Below, piece by piece: positions 42,616 to 50,737 of a stretch of 64,000 nt of DNA. The stretch's first letter is position 1. Every line of letters begins with the position of its first letter. Under the pieces are notes generated by a model. It ran no database searches. It was not told the DNA's origin and worked only from the letters and a program-made list of their open reading frames with translations. A program made the position numbers and the translations under genes. This DNA comes from HGM12998 sp900756495. Its GTDB lineage: Bacteria > Bacillota > Clostridia > Oscillospirales > Oscillospiraceae. The DNA lies in contig CAUEFI010000005.1 of NCBI GenBank assembly GCA_958477305.1, positions 1-64,000 of the forward strand, written 5' to 3'.

Positions 42616-42828
42616 ATGAACGAACCCAAACGTCTGTACCGCGTGGAGCGTGAAGCGAAACTGGCGGGAGTCTGCGGCGGCGTGGCTGAGTATTTCAATA
42701 TTGACGCCAACCTGGTCCGGTTAATCTGGGTCATTGTCACCCTGATCTCTTTCGGCGTCGGACTGGTGCTCTATCTGGTGGCGGCGTTTCTGCTGCCGAA
42801 GAAGAGCGAGGTCTATCCCGGCTATTGA
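42616..42828 (+). CDS. PspC-domain membrane protein
   Basis: A 70-residue protein consisting of one PspC domain: YRVEREAKLAGVCGGVAEYFNIDANLVRLIWV, then two hydrophobic segments (IVTLISFGVGLVLYLVAAFLL) and a basic end. PspC proteins take part in membrane-stress responses. ATG 42616 has AAGGAGAGG upstream; TGG-TATGAT (42555-42563) may be an extended -10. A long hairpin follows. Confidence 0.93.
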   Translation: MNEPKRLYRVEREAKLAGVCGGVAEYFNIDANLVRLIWVIVTLISFGVGLVLYLVAAFLLPKKSEVYPGY

Positions 42829-42863
42829 CGCAGAGGAAAAGAGACAGTCTGAAAGCTGCAGAA

Positions 42864-42910
42864 AATGGCGCAAGGCAGTATGGCTCGATACCGTACTGCC
42901 TTGTGCCATT
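42864..42910. repeat. long hairpin after the PspC gene
   Basis: A near-perfect stem of about 20 bp with a G-T pair and a short loop spans 42864-42910; no T-run follows. It could end the PspC transcript or stabilise its 3' end. The rest of 42829-43062 holds only a TGG-TATACT extended -10 (43016-43024) for the next gene. Confidence 0.6.
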
Positions 42911-43062
42911 CTCAATATACCGACAGAGGGCCTGGAACGCCTGCCCCCCAGGCGCTTTCTCAGGGCATCCCCCGAGAGGACGCTGCATTTTGGGGGTGTA
43001 ATGGAGCCGGGTTTGTGGTATACTCCATCCATATATAAACTCAGGGAGAGGCGGAAAAGAAC

Positions 43063-43359
43063 TTGAGTTATTACCACAGGGTATATGAGCTGGTGGCCCG
43101 CATCCCGGAAGGAAAGTGCGCCAGTTACGGCCAGCTGGCATTTATGACAGGAAGCCCCAGAGCCGCCCGGGCAGTGGGGTACGCGCTCCGGGCCTGTAGG
43201 GATCCGGCCATTCCGTGCCACCGGGTTCTCCGTGCCGATGGATCTACGACCTGCGCGTTCGGGCCCGGTGTTCAGCGGGCGCTGCTGGAGGCCGAGGGGG
43301 TCCCCTTTACCGAGGAGGGGCGGGTGGATTTCAGCCGCTGCCGCTGGGATGGAACTTAG
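43063..43359 (+). CDS. MGMT-family DNA-binding domain protein (short alkyltransferase or ATL)
   Basis: A 98-residue protein covering only the C-terminal half of O6-alkylguanine-DNA methyltransferases: VARIPEGKCASYGQLA, RAVGYALRACRDPAIPCHRVLRADG. The acceptor Cys of PCHR is present, unlike Trp/Ala in classic alkyltransferase-like (ATL) proteins, yet the N-terminal domain is absent. It may be an active minimal methyltransferase or a damage-flagging protein. TTG 43063 is the start; the ribosome site GGGAGAGGCGG is somewhat distant. Single gene. Confidence 0.85.
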   Translation: MSYYHRVYELVARIPEGKCASYGQLAFMTGSPRAARAVGYALRACRDPAIPCHRVLRADGSTTCAFGPGVQRALLEAEGVPFTEEGRVDFSRCRWDGT

Positions 43360-43542
43360 GACGGCTGGGAGCAATGAGTTGCAGGCGGCGCTTCAGATGG
43401 AGTTTGCCTGGGATGGTGGACCACGGCCAAATCAGACGGAAGGGAACTGGAAATTCTTGCTTTGTCCCCGGCGGCGTGATACAATTTAAATCCCAAGAAA
43501 GCGGTATGCCGCGCTTGACACAGATAGATACGGAGTGAATGT

Positions 43543-44457
43543 ATGATAACCTTTCATGCGCCGCAGCTTGCGGATAAGCCCTGGGTGGACGAGCTCCTGG
43601 CCCGGGCCGATTACCGAGGCTGCGATTACAATTTTACCAACCTCTTTGCCTGGAGCCGGGCTTACGGCCAGGAGATCGCCCGCGTGGATGACTTTCTGGT
43701 GACGCGGGTGTGCGGACGAATGGGCTGCAGCTATATGTACCCAGCTGGAAGCGGTGACCTGCGTGCCGTTGTCCTGGCGCTTGAAGAGGATGCGGCCGGA
43801 CGGGACAGTCCCCTGCGGCTGGTCTGCCTGACCGGGGGGCAGGTGGAGGAATTGGAGGCGGCCTTTCCCGGCGAATTTGAATTTGCCGCAGATCGTGATG
43901 GGTATGACTACCTCTATGAGGTGGATCGGTTAGCGGATTTGACGGGCAAGAAGCTCCATGCCAAGCGGAACCACATCAACCGCTTCGTAGAAAACAACCC
44001 CTCCTGGGTATATGAAGAGATTACGCCTGAGAGCCTTCCTGAGTGTCTGGCCATGGACAAGGAGTGGTATCGCCGCTCTCTTCAGCGGGAGGGGGAGGCT
44101 GAAGAGCGGGACCTGGGAGATGAGGGAGTCGCCCTGCGCACGGCAATGGATCACTTTCATACGCTGGGACTTGAGGGCGGACTCCTCCGGGTCTATGGAG
44201 AAGTGGTGGCCTTTACCATCGGCGACCGGCTGAACTCCGATACCTACGACGTCCATTTTGAGAAGGCCTACGGTGAACTTCAGGGGGCCTATGCCATGAT
44301 CAACCGCGAATTTGCCCGCTGGGTGCGGGAGAGACACCCCGATGTGAAGTACCTCAACCGGGAGGATGATATGGGGGTGGAGGGACTGAGGAAGGCGAAG
44401 GAATCCTATTATCCTGACCTGATGGTAGAGAAGCATACCGCAGTGCGAAAAGGGTAA
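43543..44457 (+). CDS. DUF2156 (phosphatidylglycerol lysyltransferase C-terminal-like) protein
   Basis: A 304-residue cytosolic protein with a tandem GNAT-like fold. The blocks YRGCDYNFTNLFAWSRAYG, KKLHAKRNHINRFVENNP and YLNREDDMGVEGLRKAKESYYPDLMVEK match DUF2156, the domain that in MprF transfers lysine from tRNA to phospholipid. Here it is free-standing without MprF's membrane part, so the substrate is unknown. ATG 43543. It is followed after 176 bases by a GNAT gene, a pairing I know from related Clostridia. Confidence 0.85.
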   Translation: MITFHAPQLADKPWVDELLARADYRGCDYNFTNLFAWSRAYGQEIARVDDFLVTRVCGRMGCSYMYPAGSGDLRAVVLALEEDAAGRDSPLRLVCLTGGQVEELEAAFPGEFEFAADRDGYDYLYEVDRLADLTGKKLHAKRNHINRFVENNPSWVYEEITPESLPECLAMDKEWYRRSLQREGEAEERDLGDEGVALRTAMDHFHTLGLEGGLLRVYGEVVAFTIGDRLNSDTYDVHFEKAYGELQGAYAMINREFARWVRERHPDVKYLNREDDMGVEGLRKAKESYYPDLMVEKHTAVRKG

Positions 44458-44633
44458 GGGATACAGGACGTTGAGACAAAAGATAAATTTTTGCCTGTAT
44501 GCCGGTGGATGTCAGGTAAACAATACAGTGGTGCATATGCCGCTCTTGCGCAGGCGCTTCGCCTTGGTCCACACGCCTGAACGGTAAAGCTGTATCGCCG
44601 CCGGACTGCCATAGAGACGTGGAGGTAACTGTG

Positions 44634-45512
44634 ATGATTGAAATCCGCCCATCCCGCCCGGGTGAAGAGGAACGTCAAAGAGAACTTTGGCGCACGGCCT
44701 TTGGAGATGAAGAAGAGGTCATCGATTGCTTCTATCAGTGCTGCTACAGGAGCGAAGATATGCTGGTGCTGGCAGAGGACGGCCGCATTTGCACGATGCT
44801 GGCTCTGCTGCCTATGGAGCTGGTGGCTCCCGCTGGTCAGAGCGCTTCAGCCTGGTATGTCTATGCCCTTGCTACCGATCCGGATCAGCGGAAGAAGGGC
44901 TTTGGCCGTCAGCTTCTCCACTATGCCGATTTCTATCTGCGGGAACGGCTGGCCGACTGCCTCACGGTCGTCCCTGCCGAGCCCAGCCTGCACCGCTATT
45001 TCAGTACGGTAGGCTTTCAGCCCTGCTTTGCGACAAGAAAGCTGGAGCTGCTGCCCGCGATGATTTCCCCGGCAAATCGTGCCGATGCGTTGGAGCAGAC
45101 AGGGGCGGCGGTATATAATCGGATTCGGGAGGCCCAGCTGGAAGGGGGAAGCCGGGTGCGCTACAGCGATGACCTGATTGAGTACCAAAAAGGGCTTGCG
45201 GAACTGTCGGGTGCGGGATTATATCAGATTTCCGTGGAGGGAGAGACAGGCTGCGCCGCTGTGGAGTATGTGGACAGGGACAGTGTGCTGTGCAAGGAGC
45301 TGCTGATCTCGCCGGCGCATATGGAACGGGCAGTGGCACTGATTGCCGTGCGGCACCCTGCCAGGCGCTATCATGTGCGTACCCCTGCCTGCTGGGAGGG
45401 GCTGCCTGGGGGATACCTCCAGCCCTTTGGCATGGTTAAGTGGTACAATCGGGATAAAGAAGCCCTCTGGGCCGCCTGTACACACAGCTATATGGGGCTT
45501 GGATTTGACTGA
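44634..45512 (+). CDS. GNAT-family N-acetyltransferase with Eis-like C-terminal half
   Basis: A 292-residue protein. Residues 1-140 are a GNAT domain (YVYALATDPDQRKKGFGRQLLHYA holds the acetyl-CoA pyrophosphate loop with the R/QxxGxG/A pattern as RKKGFG). The second half (VEGETGCAAVEYVD, VRHPARRYHVRTP) is reminiscent of the second GNAT fold and sterol-carrier-like part of Eis enzymes. Substrate unknown. ATG 44634 lies 7 bases after GGAGGT; the frame's GTG 44619 overlaps that site. Confidence 0.85.
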   Translation: MIEIRPSRPGEEERQRELWRTAFGDEEEVIDCFYQCCYRSEDMLVLAEDGRICTMLALLPMELVAPAGQSASAWYVYALATDPDQRKKGFGRQLLHYADFYLRERLADCLTVVPAEPSLHRYFSTVGFQPCFATRKLELLPAMISPANRADALEQTGAAVYNRIREAQLEGGSRVRYSDDLIEYQKGLAELSGAGLYQISVEGETGCAAVEYVDRDSVLCKELLISPAHMERAVALIAVRHPARRYHVRTPACWEGLPGGYLQPFGMVKWYNRDKEALWAACTHSYMGLGFD

Positions 45513-45524
45513 GCAGGCGACATG

Positions 45525-45561
45525 GCGCCGGTGCGTGGATCAATTTTCCGTGCACCGGCGC
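45525..45561 (+). terminator. hairpin after the GNAT gene
   Basis: GCGCCGGTGC (45525-45534) pairs with GCACCGGCGC (45552-45561). No T-run. The following 45562-45812 is AT-rich and holds AGTGTG/CACACT arms (45692-45697, 45709-45714), a possible operator ahead of the opp promoter; nothing else is identifiable. Confidence 0.55.
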
Positions 45562-45812
45562 GCTGTTTATAGTGGACGGACGGGAATGCATTTTTTGAGG
45601 GGAAAACTTTCACTGTATTTTTATTCTCTTTGGGTGGTTAATTATTCGTATGTAAAGTAAAATGGCCTTTCGACAGCCTATTTCCAATGGGAGTGTGGTT
45701 CAAATTTTCACACTTCGAATATTTTGGAGGACATTTTCAATACACTTTGTCCGCTGTATGAGGACACGTGCAAGAAATGACGGGAAAGGCATCAAATTCC
45801 CGCGGATTTGCC

Positions 45813-45841
45813 TTGACGGTCATGGGAATTTACGATAAAAT
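45813..45841 (+). promoter_or_regulatory. promoter of oppBCDF
   Basis: TTGACG (45813-45818), 17-base spacer, TAAAAT (45836-45841); transcription near 45848, about 50 nt before oppB. Confidence 0.82.
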
Positions 45842-45899
45842 ATAAAAACCTTTAGAATGAGATGATAGGAACGAATGAATCTGAGTGGGAAGTGAAGAA

Positions 45900-46835
45900 A
45901 TGGCAAAGTTTGTGATTAAGCGTGTCATCATGGCGGCGATCACGGTGCTGATTGTAGCGTGTATTACCTTTTTCCTGATGAACGCCGTACCCGGCAACCC
46001 ATGGCTGTCGGAAAAAACGCCGCCTCAGAGCGTCATTGATGCTCTGAATGAAAAGTACGGACTGGATCAGCCTGTACCGGTTCAGCTGGCCAAGTATCTG
46101 GGAAACCTGCTGAAACTGGACCTCGGGACATCCATCAAGATGCAGAAAAACTATCCGGTCATTAACATTATCAAGGACATGTTCCCGGTATCGGCAAAGG
46201 TGGGCGTGGTGGCGCTGGCCTGGGCAATCGTTGTCGGCGTTCCATTGGGGTGTCTGGCGGCCTATTACCGGGGGACGCCGACAGACAGTTCGCTGCGGGT
46301 GGTTTGTACCATCGGTATCTCTATGCCGACCTTTGTAGTGGCCAGCCTGCTGCTGTTTATATTCTGCGGAGGTGTGACGGGATGGTTTCCGACCATCTTT
46401 GACGGATCGCCGCGCAGCTATGTGCTGCCATGCTTCTCGCTGGGTTTTTATCCCATGTGCTATATTGCCCGTCAGACCCGCGCAGCCATGCTGGATTCTA
46501 TCAATCAGGAGTATATCAAGACGGCGCGGGCCAAGGGCCTTAAGACCAATAAGATCATTTTTAAGCATGCTCTGCGCAACGCCCTGATTCCCGTCATCAC
46601 ATACCTTGGACCACAGGTAGCGTTCACACTCTGCGGCGGTTTTGTGGTGGAGAAGGTCTTTACCATTCCCGGGCTGGGACGTTACTTTGTCCAGTCGATT
46701 CAAAACCGGGACTATCCTGTTATTATGGGCACCACTATCTTCCTGGCTGCCTTTATCATTGTTATGAATCTGGTCGTGGACATCCTTTATCAGTTGGTGG
46801 ATCCGCGAATCAGCCTGAGAAAGGGGGGCAAGTAA
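45900..46835 (+). CDS. oppB: oligopeptide ABC transporter permease OppB
   Basis: A 311-residue inner-membrane protein with six helices; first helix after FVIKRVIMAAITVLIVACITFF and NAVPGNP. The EAA loop, which docks the ATPases, is YIKTARAKGLKTNKIIFKHALRNALIPVIT. It forms the channel with OppC for uptake of peptides. ATG 45900 is chosen over GTG 45885 because GGAAG lies just upstream and homologues start at MAKF/MxKY. It opens the operon oppBCDF, spaced 3 bases from oppC. Confidence 0.95.
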   Translation: MAKFVIKRVIMAAITVLIVACITFFLMNAVPGNPWLSEKTPPQSVIDALNEKYGLDQPVPVQLAKYLGNLLKLDLGTSIKMQKNYPVINIIKDMFPVSAKVGVVALAWAIVVGVPLGCLAAYYRGTPTDSSLRVVCTIGISMPTFVVASLLLFIFCGGVTGWFPTIFDGSPRSYVLPCFSLGFYPMCYIARQTRAAMLDSINQEYIKTARAKGLKTNKIIFKHALRNALIPVITYLGPQVAFTLCGGFVVEKVFTIPGLGRYFVQSIQNRDYPVIMGTTIFLAAFIIVMNLVVDILYQLVDPRISLRKGGK

Positions 46836-46838
46836 GAG

Positions 46839-48203
46839 ATGGCGGAGAAAAAGAAGCGCACCCGCCCCATGGGGTCCCTTCAGCCTGATATTGAGGATAT
46901 GCTGGAGTGGAATACACTGACCGCCGATGATTTTGCCCCGGCCAGCACGGAGGAAAAAGAGGGCTTTATTCAAGAGCGCAAAAGCGTTTCCTACTGGTCC
47001 GACGCCTGGCGCCGCCTGCGCAAGAACAAGGTGGCCATGGTGGCCATGGTAATTCTGATTCTGATTTTCCTGTTTGCCTTTGTAGGGCCCCTGATCGTAC
47101 CCTACGGCTACGCCGAGTTTTCACAGAAGGATACGGGCGGCGAAAACCTCCATCCCTGGCACTATTCACTGGAGGACCAGGCCAGACTGGCCGCCGAGCT
47201 GGAGGCCCGCACCGGCGCCGCCAGCATGAGCCCTGAGGAGGCTGTGGCGCAGGCACAGGCTGAGGCCGAGGCCAGGGGCGAGACACTCTCCGCCCGCGAG
47301 ATTGCCATGATCCGGGCTCAGGCCAAGGTGGCGGCCGAGGCGCAGGACGAGGCAGGAGCCACTGTTACGGAGGAGCAGCTCCGCAAGGAGCTGGGCATCC
47401 GTCCCAAGCTCTTCGGCTACTCCAACTATGAGCTGCAGAAGATGGAGGAGGGGGAGTTTGTCTTCCCGCACGTCTTCGGTACCGACCGCAACGGACGTGA
47501 CATCATGGTCCGCGTGATGATCGGAACCCGGGTCTCCATGATTGTAGGCGTGGCAGCCGCTGTGCTGGTGCTGATCATCGGCGCCATCTACGGGTCTGTG
47601 TCCGGCTATTTCGGCGGCAAGGTGGATGCGGTCATGCAGCGCATTGTGGAGGTCATCTATTCCATCCCCGAAGTGCTGGTCATCCTGCTGATTGCCATGA
47701 TGCTGGGTACCGTGCTCAACGACTATATCAATACGCACACCAATTTCCTGGCCGACCTGGCCACAGTTCTGGGATCAAACCTCATTGGCATGTTTATCGC
47801 GTTCGGACTGCTCTACTGGGTCACCATGAGCCGCATTATCCGCGGCCAAATCCTCCAGCTCAAGGAGCAGGAGTACGTCACCGCAGCACGGGCCCTGGGC
47901 GCCAAGGGCGGGCGGATCATCAAGCGCCACCTCCTGCCAAACTGTGTAGGCCAGATTGTGGTCACCACCTGCCTGCAGATCCCCTCGGCGATTTTCCTGG
48001 AGTCCTTCCTTTCCTTCCTGGGCGTGGGCGTGTCTGCTCCGCTGACCAGCCTGGGCTCCATGGCCTCTGATGCACTGGGCGGGCTGTGGACCTATCCGTA
48101 CCGCCTTATTTTCCCAGCGGTCATTCTAAGCATTATGATCCTGTGCTTCAACCTGTTCGGCGACGGCCTGCGGGACGCCCTGGATCCGAGACTGAAGAAG
48201 TAG
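46839..48203 (+). CDS. oppC: oligopeptide ABC transporter permease OppC with about 100-residue insertion
   Basis: A 454-residue permease, about 150 longer than usual. The OppC_N segment and helix 1 (residues 66-89) are followed not by the normal short loop but by a charged, Ala/Glu/Gln-rich helical stretch (about 105-205; SPEEAVAQAQAEAEARGETLSA lies within it) before the conserved FGTDRNGRDIMVRVMIG. The remaining helices and the EAA loop YVTAARALGAKGGRIIKRHLLPN are normal. With helix 1 crossing inside-out, the insertion should lie outside, near the binding protein. Three bases after oppB, 15 before oppD. Confidence 0.94.
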   Translation: MAEKKKRTRPMGSLQPDIEDMLEWNTLTADDFAPASTEEKEGFIQERKSVSYWSDAWRRLRKNKVAMVAMVILILIFLFAFVGPLIVPYGYAEFSQKDTGGENLHPWHYSLEDQARLAAELEARTGAASMSPEEAVAQAQAEAEARGETLSAREIAMIRAQAKVAAEAQDEAGATVTEEQLRKELGIRPKLFGYSNYELQKMEEGEFVFPHVFGTDRNGRDIMVRVMIGTRVSMIVGVAAAVLVLIIGAIYGSVSGYFGGKVDAVMQRIVEVIYSIPEVLVILLIAMMLGTVLNDYINTHTNFLADLATVLGSNLIGMFIAFGLLYWVTMSRIIRGQILQLKEQEYVTAARALGAKGGRIIKRHLLPNCVGQIVVTTCLQIPSAIFLESFLSFLGVGVSAPLTSLGSMASDALGGLWTYPYRLIFPAVILSIMILCFNLFGDGLRDALDPRLKK

Positions 48204-48218
48204 AGAGGAGGAGACCAC

Positions 48219-49268
48219 ATGGATGAGAAAAAGAACAGCCCCCTGCTGGAAGTGAAGGATCTCCGCGTCTCCTTCTTTACGCCTGCCGGCGAGGTCAAGG
48301 CCGTGGGCGGCATTTCCTATACGATTGACTACGGCGAGGTCATGGGCATCGTAGGCGAGTCGGGATCCGGAAAAAGCGTAGAGGCCTACTCCATTATGGG
48401 CCTGCTCCAGTCTCCGGGCAAGGTCATCGGCGGCTCCATTACCTTCGAAGGGGAGGATGTCCTCTCCTTCAGCAAGGAGCAGATGACCGAGTTCCGGGGC
48501 AGCAAGGTGGCCATGATTTTCCAGAACCCTATGACCTGCCTGAACCCTGTCTACACCGTGGGCAACCAGCTTATGGAGGCCCTTCGGGCGCACGACAAGT
48601 CCATCTCCAAGGAGGACGCCACCAAACGGGCCATGGAGATGCTGGAACTGGTCGGCATCAATAACGTTGCCAAGCGGATGCGCCAGTATCCCCACGAGTT
48701 TTCCGGGGGAATGCGTCAGCGTGTTATGATTGCTATGGGATTGATCTGCCATCCGCAGCTTCTCATTGCCGACGAACCCACCACCGCTCTGGACGTGACC
48801 ATCCAGGCGCAGATTCTGGAGCTGATGAAAAACCTTCAGAAAAAGACCCATATGGGCATCATCTTTATCACCCACAACCTGGGCGTAGTGGCCGAAATTT
48901 GCGATAAGGTCAGCGTTATGTACGCCGGACGGATGGTAGAGCAGGGCCCGGTGGACGACATTTTCTACCGTCCCGCCCACCCTTACACCGTCGGCCTGCT
49001 GCGGTCCATGCCCCGTGTGGACGCTGAGGAGCACGAACGCCTTATCCCCATTGAGGGTACACCGGTAGACATGCTCAATCCGCCCGAGGGCTGTCCCTTT
49101 GCACCGCGCTGTCCTCATGCCATGAAGATTTGTCTGCAGAAGATGCCCCCCTATGTCGAGGTGGGGGAAGGGCACCGGTCGGCCTGCTGGCTGCGGGTGC
49201 AGGATCAGATCAATAACCAGAAGGCGGGCGGAAAGCCCGCTGCCCAGGAGGGAAATGAGCATGAATGA
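48219..49268 (+). CDS. oppD: oligopeptide ABC transporter ATPase OppD
   Basis: A 349-residue ATPase: Walker A GESGSGKS, signature FSGGMRQRV, Walker B LLIADEPTTALD, H-loop ITHNLGVV, and the C-terminal oligopeptide-transporter extension with Cys-rich CPFAPRCPHAMKIC, which in relatives binds an iron-sulfur cluster. ATG 48219 follows GAGGAGGAG. It overlaps oppF by 8 bases. Works as heterodimer with OppF under OppBC. Confidence 0.97.
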   Translation: MDEKKNSPLLEVKDLRVSFFTPAGEVKAVGGISYTIDYGEVMGIVGESGSGKSVEAYSIMGLLQSPGKVIGGSITFEGEDVLSFSKEQMTEFRGSKVAMIFQNPMTCLNPVYTVGNQLMEALRAHDKSISKEDATKRAMEMLELVGINNVAKRMRQYPHEFSGGMRQRVMIAMGLICHPQLLIADEPTTALDVTIQAQILELMKNLQKKTHMGIIFITHNLGVVAEICDKVSVMYAGRMVEQGPVDDIFYRPAHPYTVGLLRSMPRVDAEEHERLIPIEGTPVDMLNPPEGCPFAPRCPHAMKICLQKMPPYVEVGEGHRSACWLRVQDQINNQKAGGKPAAQEGNEHE

Positions 49269-50265
49269 AAACATCCTGGTGCAGGTGGAGCATCTGAAGA
49301 AATACTTTCCTGTAAAAGGGGTGAAGGGGCCCGGCGTTCAGGCTGTGGAGGACGTATCCTTCCTTATCCATGAGGGAGAGACGCTGGGGCTGGTAGGGGA
49401 GTCTGGCTGCGGCAAGACGACCCTGGGGCGCACCGTTCTGCGCCTTCATGAGCCTACCCAGGGGCGCATTCTGTATCGGGGAGAGCCCATTTATGACTAT
49501 CTTCCCGACGAGCAGGGACGCTATCCTGCCAAAATCCAAAAAGTGAATATGATGCCCTATCGCCGGAAGATGCAGATTATTTTTCAGGATCCCTCCGCTT
49601 CGCTGGATCCCCGCATGACGGTAGGAGAGATTATCGGTGAGGCGTTGGATATCCACAAGCTCTATGGCAGCAAGAAGGAGCGCACCGACCGTATTAAGGA
49701 ACTGCTGGGGATGGTGGGGCTGAACACCGAACACGCAAACCGCTATCCCCATGAGTTCTCCGGCGGCCAGCAGCAGCGGGTGGGCATCGCCCGGGCTCTG
49801 GCGGTAAAGCCTGAGTTTATCGTCTGTGACGAACCCATTTCGGCATTGGACGTATCCATCCAGTCCCAGGTGGTCAATATGCTGGAGGACATGCAGCAGG
49901 AGCTGGGCCTCACGTATCTGTTTATCGCCCATGACCTCAGTGTCGTGCGTCATATCTCCAACCGTATCGGCGTTATGTATCTGGGCACTATGGTTGAGTT
50001 GGCGGAGAGCTATGAACTCAATAAACATCCTCTCCACCCCTACACCAAGACACTTCTCTCAGCGGTGCCGGTACCTGACCCGGAGGTCTCACGTACCCGC
50101 CAGCGCATCGTCCTGGAGGGGGATATTCCGTCCCCCATCAATCCTCCTTCAGGTTGCCGGTTCCACACACGCTGTCCCTATGCAACTGAGCAGTGCAGGG
50201 AGGCTGTGCCTGAATTCAAGGAGCACGCACCCGGCCACTGGGCGGCCTGCCACCTGTTGGGCTGA
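49261..50265 (+). CDS. oppF: oligopeptide ABC transporter ATPase OppF
   Basis: A 334-residue ATPase: Walker A GESGCGKTT, Q-loop IIFQDPSASLDPR, signature FSGGQQQRV, Walker B FIVCDEPISALD, H-loop IAHDLSVV and C-terminal CRFHTRCPYATEQC. ATG 49261 has AGGAGG 9 bases upstream and overlaps oppD. Its last 13 codons plus stop are repeated 196 bases downstream with only synonymous changes, described as a separate feature. Confidence 0.96.
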   Translation: MNENILVQVEHLKKYFPVKGVKGPGVQAVEDVSFLIHEGETLGLVGESGCGKTTLGRTVLRLHEPTQGRILYRGEPIYDYLPDEQGRYPAKIQKVNMMPYRRKMQIIFQDPSASLDPRMTVGEIIGEALDIHKLYGSKKERTDRIKELLGMVGLNTEHANRYPHEFSGGQQQRVGIARALAVKPEFIVCDEPISALDVSIQSQVVNMLEDMQQELGLTYLFIAHDLSVVRHISNRIGVMYLGTMVELAESYELNKHPLHPYTKTLLSAVPVPDPEVSRTRQRIVLEGDIPSPINPPSGCRFHTRCPYATEQCREAVPEFKEHAPGHWAACHLLG

Positions 50266-50500
50266 GGCGGAGCATGCTCCTTGCGAGCGAGAGCGAGCCG
50301 CCGCGTAAGCGGCGTACAAGCGTTTGGGAGGCCCCAAACCTTGCTGCCCGGGCGAATTTAGGTCGCCCGGACAGGTCAGAAAACAGAGGGTTCCCTCCCG
50401 GCGAGAGACGGGAGGGATGCACGCGCCTGGTCACTGGGCGGCCTGTCACCTGCTGGGCTGAGGCGGCGTGTGTTGCTGCGAGGAAGAGTGAGCCGCTGCT
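50224..50500. repeat. hairpin-rich segment flanked by two copies of the oppF 3' end
   Basis: Copy 1 (50224-50304) contains the true oppF end; copy 2 (50420-50500) repeats it. Over the first 47 bases they differ at 5 positions, every one synonymous: both encode HAPGHWAACHLLG and stop. Similarity then continues, weaker, for about 35 bases. Between the copies are four clean hairpins: GCCGC/GCGGC (about 50297-50312), TTGGG/CCCAA (50324-50337), CCGGGCGA/TCGCCCGG (50348-50370) and CCCTCCCG/CGGGAGGG (50393-50416). It may be a repeat element of this lineage, or the scar of an insertion or recombination at the oppF end. Confidence 0.75.
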
Positions 50501-50584
50501 TTAGAGGGGCTCATCGGATATAGAGGAAATAGCGGCATATATATCAGGAAAGTTTGTTGTTTGTAACAGTTTTGAAACAATTGC

Positions 50585-50614
50585 TTTACAACAAACTTGC
50601 AGCCATGATATAAT
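50585..50614 (+). promoter_or_regulatory. promoter of oppA
   Basis: TTTACA (50585-50590), 18-base spacer, TATAAT (50609-50614) with TGA before the -10 (TTACAA with 17 bases fits equally). It lets the binding protein be made in excess of the permease. Confidence 0.8.
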
Positions 50615-50622
50615 GGCACCTG

Positions 50623-50725
50623 CAACAGACCCTGGGGTCTGTTGATAGGTTCTCCACAGGAAGGAGAACCTATCAACGCATCGTGTATCACGCCTCAAGG
50701 CGTCTAGATACAAAAAATAACTATG
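50623..50725 (+). promoter_or_regulatory. oppA 5' UTR with three tandem hairpins
   Basis: Hairpin 1 pairs 50623-50632 with 50635-50644; hairpin 2 pairs 50642-50655 with 50663-50676 (14 bp, perfect); hairpin 3 has stems GTATC-ACGCC / GGCGT-GATAC around TCAA (about 50685-50710). Hairpins 1 and 2 share TTG at 50642-50644, so their full forms exclude each other. No T-run follows; a 5' stabiliser or regulatory structure is likely. Confidence 0.65.
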
Positions 50726-50737
50726 GAGGTTCTTGCA

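Noticed and set aside
45692..45714. CodY box upstream of opp
   Set aside because: The AATTTTC run there matches only half of the consensus; only a plain AGTGTG/CACACT inverted repeat is supported.
50216..50449. Minus-strand 77-residue protein
   Set aside because: Lies across the hairpin array and both repeat regions, has no ribosome site; better explained as a repeat-derived open frame.
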